A DNA stretch of 64,000 nt, from the NCBI GenBank assembly GCA_028683955.1, contig JAQUGR010000005.1, forward strand, positions 50,871 to 114,870, written 5' to 3'. Both the position numbers and the translations under genes were made by a program. The DNA is from Bacillota bacterium. GTDB lineage: Bacteria > Bacillota > TC1. Positions 61,099 through 64,000 of this stretch are shown piece after piece (within the stretch, counting starts at the first letter, position 1; each line of letters starts with the position of its first letter). The notes below the pieces were generated by a model that saw only the letters and a list, made by a program, of their open reading frames with translations, had not been told where the DNA came from and did no database searches.

Positions 61099-61149
61099 CA
61101 CTTATCATTCTATTTATTAATCAATTCTTATATATTAATAATTATTTAT

Positions 61150-61929
61150 TTATGGTTGCATTGCTCCAAAAAGTACCAACCAGGCTAAAAGTGATTTAGC
61201 AACTAAGCTTAATACTATATAGGTTCTTTCACCATACATGTAATCTTTCCATTTACCAATTCTCTTGTATTGAAGTATCATGTTGATTGGGAATGTATTA
61301 AAGGCTACAAAGTAGGTTCCTACTATTGCCCATACGAACCATGGTACCATGTCGAAATTTCCATTTCCAAACATATATAGAAATATTGCTATCCATGGAG
61401 CTATTCCAGCAAATGAGCCCCAGACAAATGGTCCCCAGTTTACTTTGTTTTTTTCTGCTCCAGAATTTAGTTGTTCCATAACTAGTCCAAATAGGTTCAT
61501 GGTTGCATTTACTATGAATATTAGAATCAAGGATGCTATATCGTAGATTCCAAATAGAGTGCTGATTAGAACTATCATTATTGATGATGATAGTGCATAT
61601 TCAAACCATCTGAATTTGTTTATTCCCTTGCCTATGTCACTTAGGTATTTTTCACTGTTTAGGTAAATTATGCCGTGTGCCAAGGCTGAGATCAATAGAA
61701 ATGCAGCAACGAGTATACCAAATGGTAATTGGAATAGCTCTCTACTTGATGTTTCTAGTGTTTTAGTCACTGGGTTGAATTCTAGGAAAAGCTGAGTTAT
61801 TGTTGGTTGGAATTCAGCTATTTTCTGTATTACTGTTGTTGCAAGAAATAGCATGGCTACACCTTGTATTAGGTGAAAAAAACCCATAATTAGATTGAAG
61901 TTCTTTAGTTTTTTTAGTTTTTCATCCAT
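61150..61929 (-). CDS. Heliorhodopsin
   Basis: A 259-residue seven-helix protein matching the heliorhodopsin family rather than type-1 rhodopsins: FRWFEYALSSSIMI in helix 3 (Glu110 at the counter-ion position), WGSFAGIAPW (helix 5 region), NMILQYKRIG and GERTYIVLSLVAKSLLAW in helix 7, where Lys245 would carry retinal as a Schiff base. The His residues of the family are also present (FHLIQG, ALAHGI). Heliorhodopsins have their N-terminus inside and sense light or act as enzymatic regulators; their function is still debated. No retinal synthesis gene is in the window. RBS AAGGAG. Confidence 0.92.
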   Translation of the reverse strand: MDEKLKKLKNFNLIMGFFHLIQGVAMLFLATTVIQKIAEFQPTITQLFLEFNPVTKTLETSSRELFQLPFGILVAAFLLISALAHGIIYLNSEKYLSDIGKGINKFRWFEYALSSSIMIVLISTLFGIYDIASLILIFIVNATMNLFGLVMEQLNSGAEKNKVNWGPFVWGSFAGIAPWIAIFLYMFGNGNFDMVPWFVWAIVGTYFVAFNTFPINMILQYKRIGKWKDYMYGERTYIVLSLVAKSLLAWLVLFGAMQP

Positions 61930-62097
61930 TTTTGTTCTCCTTACATTTTTGTATTTTATTTATTTCATACTATCATTTCATAAAGAAAGTGGCAAGAGAA
62001 ATTCTTTAGTTTCTCATCCATTTTTGTGCTCTTTGTATTTTTGTATTTTATTTATTCCATTCTATCATTTTCGTATAGATAAAGTGGCATGAGAAAT
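61914..62097. repeat. Tandem ~91-bp duplication of the heliorhodopsin start and promoter
   Basis: The stretch TTTAGTTTTTCATCCATTTT.. through ..AAAGTGGCAAGAGAAAT (about 61914-62002) recurs at 62005-62097 with several changes. Copy 2 still contains a remnant ATG-GAT-GAG-AAA of the gene's first codons. Its -35/-10 spacing is no longer standard. Confidence 0.75.
61967..61995 (-). promoter_or_regulatory. Promoter of the heliorhodopsin gene
   Basis: On the minus strand, TTGCCA (61990-61995) and TAGTAT (61967-61972) are 17 bp apart; leader about 30 nt. Confidence 0.65.
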
Positions 62098-62115
62098 GAT
62101 AGAACCTTAAAAAAT

Positions 62116-62148
62116 GGAATAGTCCGAAATATAATATCGGACTATTCC
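62116..62148 (-). terminator. Terminator of the zinc-ribbon membrane gene
   Basis: GGAATAGTCCGA pairs perfectly with TCGGACTATTCC around AATATAATA; followed by TTTTTT on the minus strand. Confidence 0.9.
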
Positions 62149-62176
62149 AATTAAACTAAATTTATATATATTGCTC

Positions 62177-63238
62177 TTACCACTCTAAAATGAATAGTGC
62201 ATCAGATTTACTATTAAACAGATTATCATAAAATTCCATTTCAAGATAGTTGACTTCGTTATTTAAGGCTAATGCCATAACTGCTGATGTCTTTCTACCA
62301 GAACTTACTGACTCTCCAGATTTAGCCTCAACCGCAGGATAAATTTCTAAAGAATTATTAGATTTATCGAAGGCTTTAAAACTCATATCCATAATATATA
62401 TATTGTCTGCTACATCAATATTTTCATAATTATATGATATAAGGACCACTTTATCAGCTTTTATATCAGAAAATTCATTTCTGTCTTTAGTTTCTTTTAC
62501 CCCCGTTATAGTTAGCTTATAGCTACCTTCAGATGTTTCCATAATAAAGGTTTCATTAATACCATATCTTTTTATTGTTTTTGTTTCTTTCTTGTCTGAA
62601 ATAGATTGGTCATTTGAGGCATTTATTTTATCACCACCTGATCCTGCAAAGGATAGTCCAATAATCCCTATCATAACTATAAGAGCACCAAAAACTATTT
62701 TAAAAATCTTCTTATTTTTGCCTTCTTTGAATATAGGTAAATTTACTAACAAACTACCAAGGAATACAAAACCAAAAATGAATGATATCATACCCCAGAT
62801 TGGTAAATCTCCAAAGGTACTACCTGTTCCCACTGCTGCTAGTGCACCTATCCAATAAAGTATAATAGTTGCTATTGTTCCACCTTTATGGTTTGAATTT
62901 CGTGTTAATATTCCTACAATACCAGCTACAAACATAAATACAGCCATCATAAAACCACTCATGCCTGAACTTGAACCATTTTCTGACAAAGTATTGCTTA
63001 ACCCGGCAGCACAGGATTGGAAGGATATAATGATAAATAGGAACATTGATATAATTCCTATTGCTAGTTTGCCTTTAGCCCATGTTCCTTTTTCTACTTT
63101 ATTTTCTTTTGTAGCTTTCATTTGTTGTTCCGTTAAGTCACTTTCTTCATTGGCTAAGATTGGACTTCCGCATTTAGGGCATGATGTTGCTTTTTCTGAA
63201 ACTTCATTGCCACATTCACTGCATTTAATTAGTGCCAT
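62177..63238 (-). CDS. Zinc-ribbon, multi-TM protein with exported C-terminal domain
   Basis: A 353-residue protein. The N-terminal zinc ribbon is MALIKCSECGNEVSEKATSC followed by PKCG (two CxxC). Four to five membrane segments (about 55-205) follow, then a soluble domain (about 220-353) of strands like MSFKAFDKSNNSLEIYPAVE, resembling DUF4352-type immunoglobulin-like domains of Gram-positive lipoproteins. The role is unknown. RBS GAGG. Confidence 0.7.
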   Translation of the reverse strand: MALIKCSECGNEVSEKATSCPKCGSPILANEESDLTEQQMKATKENKVEKGTWAKGKLAIGIISMFLFIIISFQSCAAGLSNTLSENGSSSGMSGFMMAVFMFVAGIVGILTRNSNHKGGTIATIILYWIGALAAVGTGSTFGDLPIWGMISFIFGFVFLGSLLVNLPIFKEGKNKKIFKIVFGALIVMIGIIGLSFAGSGGDKINASNDQSISDKKETKTIKRYGINETFIMETSEGSYKLTITGVKETKDRNEFSDIKADKVVLISYNYENIDVADNIYIMDMSFKAFDKSNNSLEIYPAVEAKSGESVSSGRKTSAVMALALNNEVNYLEMEFYDNLFNSKSDALFILEW

Positions 63239-63312
63239 GATATACCTCTAAGTTTATTTTATCTTAAGGTAATTATGGCATTCTATGTGTACAAAAAAAC
63301 GGATACATTCTT

Positions 63313-63837
63313 TTAAAATTCCCAATCCCTTCTGCTCATATAATTATAAGCTCTAGTTAATTTATCAACACCTATATTACACTCAACTTCAGGATTTTTA
63401 TTTAAATAATCTTGATATTCTTCTTCAGCAACACAATATTCTTCTATATATCTAGAGTAATAAGTTGCTTCTTCACCATGCAATTCCTGTAAATTTTCAA
63501 AAAAACCTCTAATAATATCAATATCATCATCAACAAAGGAAAATATACCAACCCTTTGATGATTTGGAAAATTCTTTATATTATCATCAAGTCTAAAAGG
63601 ATCAAAAAGAATAATAAAAAGATGAACCAAGTCTAATAGACTAACAACCTTTTCATTAAAAATTAACCTGATAGCTTCAACATGACCACTACCACTATAA
63701 ACTTCATCATGAGTAGTATATTCACTATTTCCATCAATATAAACAACTTCACAACTTTCTATACCCTCAACAAGACTAAAATAACTTTCTAAATCAAAGA
63801 CAGGACCACCTGAAAAAAATATTTCACTAATTGGCAT
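63313..63837 (-). CDS. MsrA-like protein lacking the catalytic cysteine
   Basis: A 174-residue protein with the MsrA fold pattern: SEIFFSGGPVFDLESYFSLV (family AxFxGGCFWxxE), SGSGHVEAIRLIFNEKVVS (family GHAEAVxVxFDPxxxS), HQRVGIFSFVDD, and YCVAEEEYQDYLNKNPE (family AEEYHQxYLxKNP). The catalytic Cys of GGCFW is replaced by Pro (codon CCT), and the Trp by Phe. Three Cys remain, none in that place. It can therefore not be a normal methionine sulfoxide reductase; a binding or other role is possible. RBS AAAGGAGG. Confidence 0.8.
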   Translation of the reverse strand: MPISEIFFSGGPVFDLESYFSLVEGIESCEVVYIDGNSEYTTHDEVYSGSGHVEAIRLIFNEKVVSLLDLVHLFIILFDPFRLDDNIKNFPNHQRVGIFSFVDDDIDIIRGFFENLQELHGEEATYYSRYIEEYCVAEEEYQDYLNKNPEVECNIGVDKLTRAYNYMSRRDWEF

Positions 63838-63879
63838 CTTCCCTTCCTCCTTTATTAAAAGACACTAAATCAATTGAAT

Positions 63880-64000
63880 TGACCCCAAAAAGTTGGACAT
63901 AAATTAATTAAGCAACAATTGTGGAATGGGTTCTGTAATAAACAGGACTCATTCCTTTTAATTTCCGCTTTGTTCTTCGGTTATTGTAGTAGTAAATATA
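63880..64000 (-). mobile_element. End of an IS3-family insertion sequence (continues past the window)
   Basis: The terminal inverted repeat TGACCCCAAAAAGTTGGACA begins at 63880, typical of IS3/IS150-group ends. It is followed by the 3' end of the transposase on the minus strand. The other end is beyond 64000. Confidence 0.85.
63908..64000 (-). CDS. IS3-family transposase OrfB, C-terminal part (partial)
   Basis: Thirty residues are visible, reading ..YYYNNRRTKRKLKGMSPVYY.. and ending ..HSTIVA before TAA at 63908-63910. This is the conserved OrfB C-terminus (NNxRxKxKLKGxSPVxYR). The start and the rve core with DDE residues lie outside the window. The end of the gene can fold as a hairpin (63923-63955), as in the remnant at 52008. 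Confidence 0.88.
   Translation of the reverse strand, partial: YIYYYNNRRTKRKLKGMSPVYYRTHSTIVA

Noticed and set aside
63313..63837. Selenocysteine version of MsrA, as seen in some Clostridia
   Set aside because: The codon at the catalytic position is CCT (Pro), not TGA, and no in-frame TGA is present in the surrounding motif.
1..64000. tRNA, rRNA or CRISPR arrays
   Set aside because: No T-loop-like GTTCGAAxC stretch in a cloverleaf context, no rRNA-like conserved block and no regularly spaced direct repeats were seen.

Overview
The window comes from a low-GC, Gram-positive (Firmicutes, Clostridia/Tissierellia-like) chromosome. The evidence is AT-rich DNA, strong AGGAGG-type ribosome binding sites, sigma-A promoters with 17-bp spacers, many intrinsic terminators, a GerMN-type lipoprotein, an LPXTG surface protein, a rubrerythrin, an OpuC-type betaine transporter and a CoA-disulfide reductase fusion typical of anaerobes. 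The genus cannot be fixed from the sequence. Almost all genes lie on the minus strand. No rRNA, tRNA or CRISPR array was seen.

Region by region: (1) 1-2.9 kb: start of a (2Fe-2S) protein behind a leader hairpin, a GerMN lipoprotein, TM2, VanZ-like and small membrane proteins. (2) 2.9-8.3 kb: a lactococcin-972-type bacteriocin locus (secreted peptide, 7-TM DUF1430-type protein, ABC ATPase, an extra half-permease) with small HTH and Fur-like regulators upstream. (3) 8.4-13.4 kb: two tandem SPFH/band-7 paralogues (one truncated), a DUF4405 cytochrome-b-like membrane protein with two copies of a four-cysteine module, and an EF-G paralogue. (4) 13.7-21 kb: a defence island made of a C5-cytosine methyltransferase facing an operon of Sau3AI-like endonuclease, FRG-domain protein and AIPR protein, with an AspBHI/Mrr-like modification-dependent endonuclease upstream. 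The AIPR protein ends in the same domain as the Sau3AI-like enzyme. (5) 21.3-24.6 kb: an autoregulated ArsR-permease-thioredoxin set, a 341-bp tandem duplication that carries a zinc-ribbon mini-gene twice, and a rubrerythrin-like protein. (6) 24.7-33.5 kb: glyA, a membrane protein, an SPFH + Arc/RHH operon with a palindromic operator, and a CoADR-rhodanese-TusA-DsrE fusion followed by a PAS-GGDEF-HD-GYP signalling protein. (7) 33.6-39.4 kb: a six-gene operon with an OpuC-type transporter, a CDGSH/FMN glutamate-synthase-like oxidoreductase, a Na+/Ca2+ exchanger and a DUF1294 protein. (8) 39.5-51.3 kb: lipoprotein and zinc-ribbon membrane proteins, an LPXTG surface protein, Rieske, udk, CarD-like, DUF2161, ppiB, cyclic-2,3-DPG synthetase-like, folA, YeiH, ClC and a CHASE-GGDEF cyclase. 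(9) 51.5-64 kb: OsmC, an IS3 transposase remnant, an esterase, an MltG-like protein, an orphan TadG-like protein, DUF427, RsgA, TcdA, ABC-F, a heliorhodopsin with a partly duplicated promoter region, a zinc-ribbon membrane protein, a MsrA-like protein lacking the catalytic Cys, and the end of an IS3-family element at the right edge.

The signals most worth following are the Sau3AI/FRG/AIPR cassette with its shared C-terminal domain, the heliorhodopsin, the DUF4405 protein with duplicated Cys modules, the betaine/CDGSH-GOGAT operon, and several palindromic operators.
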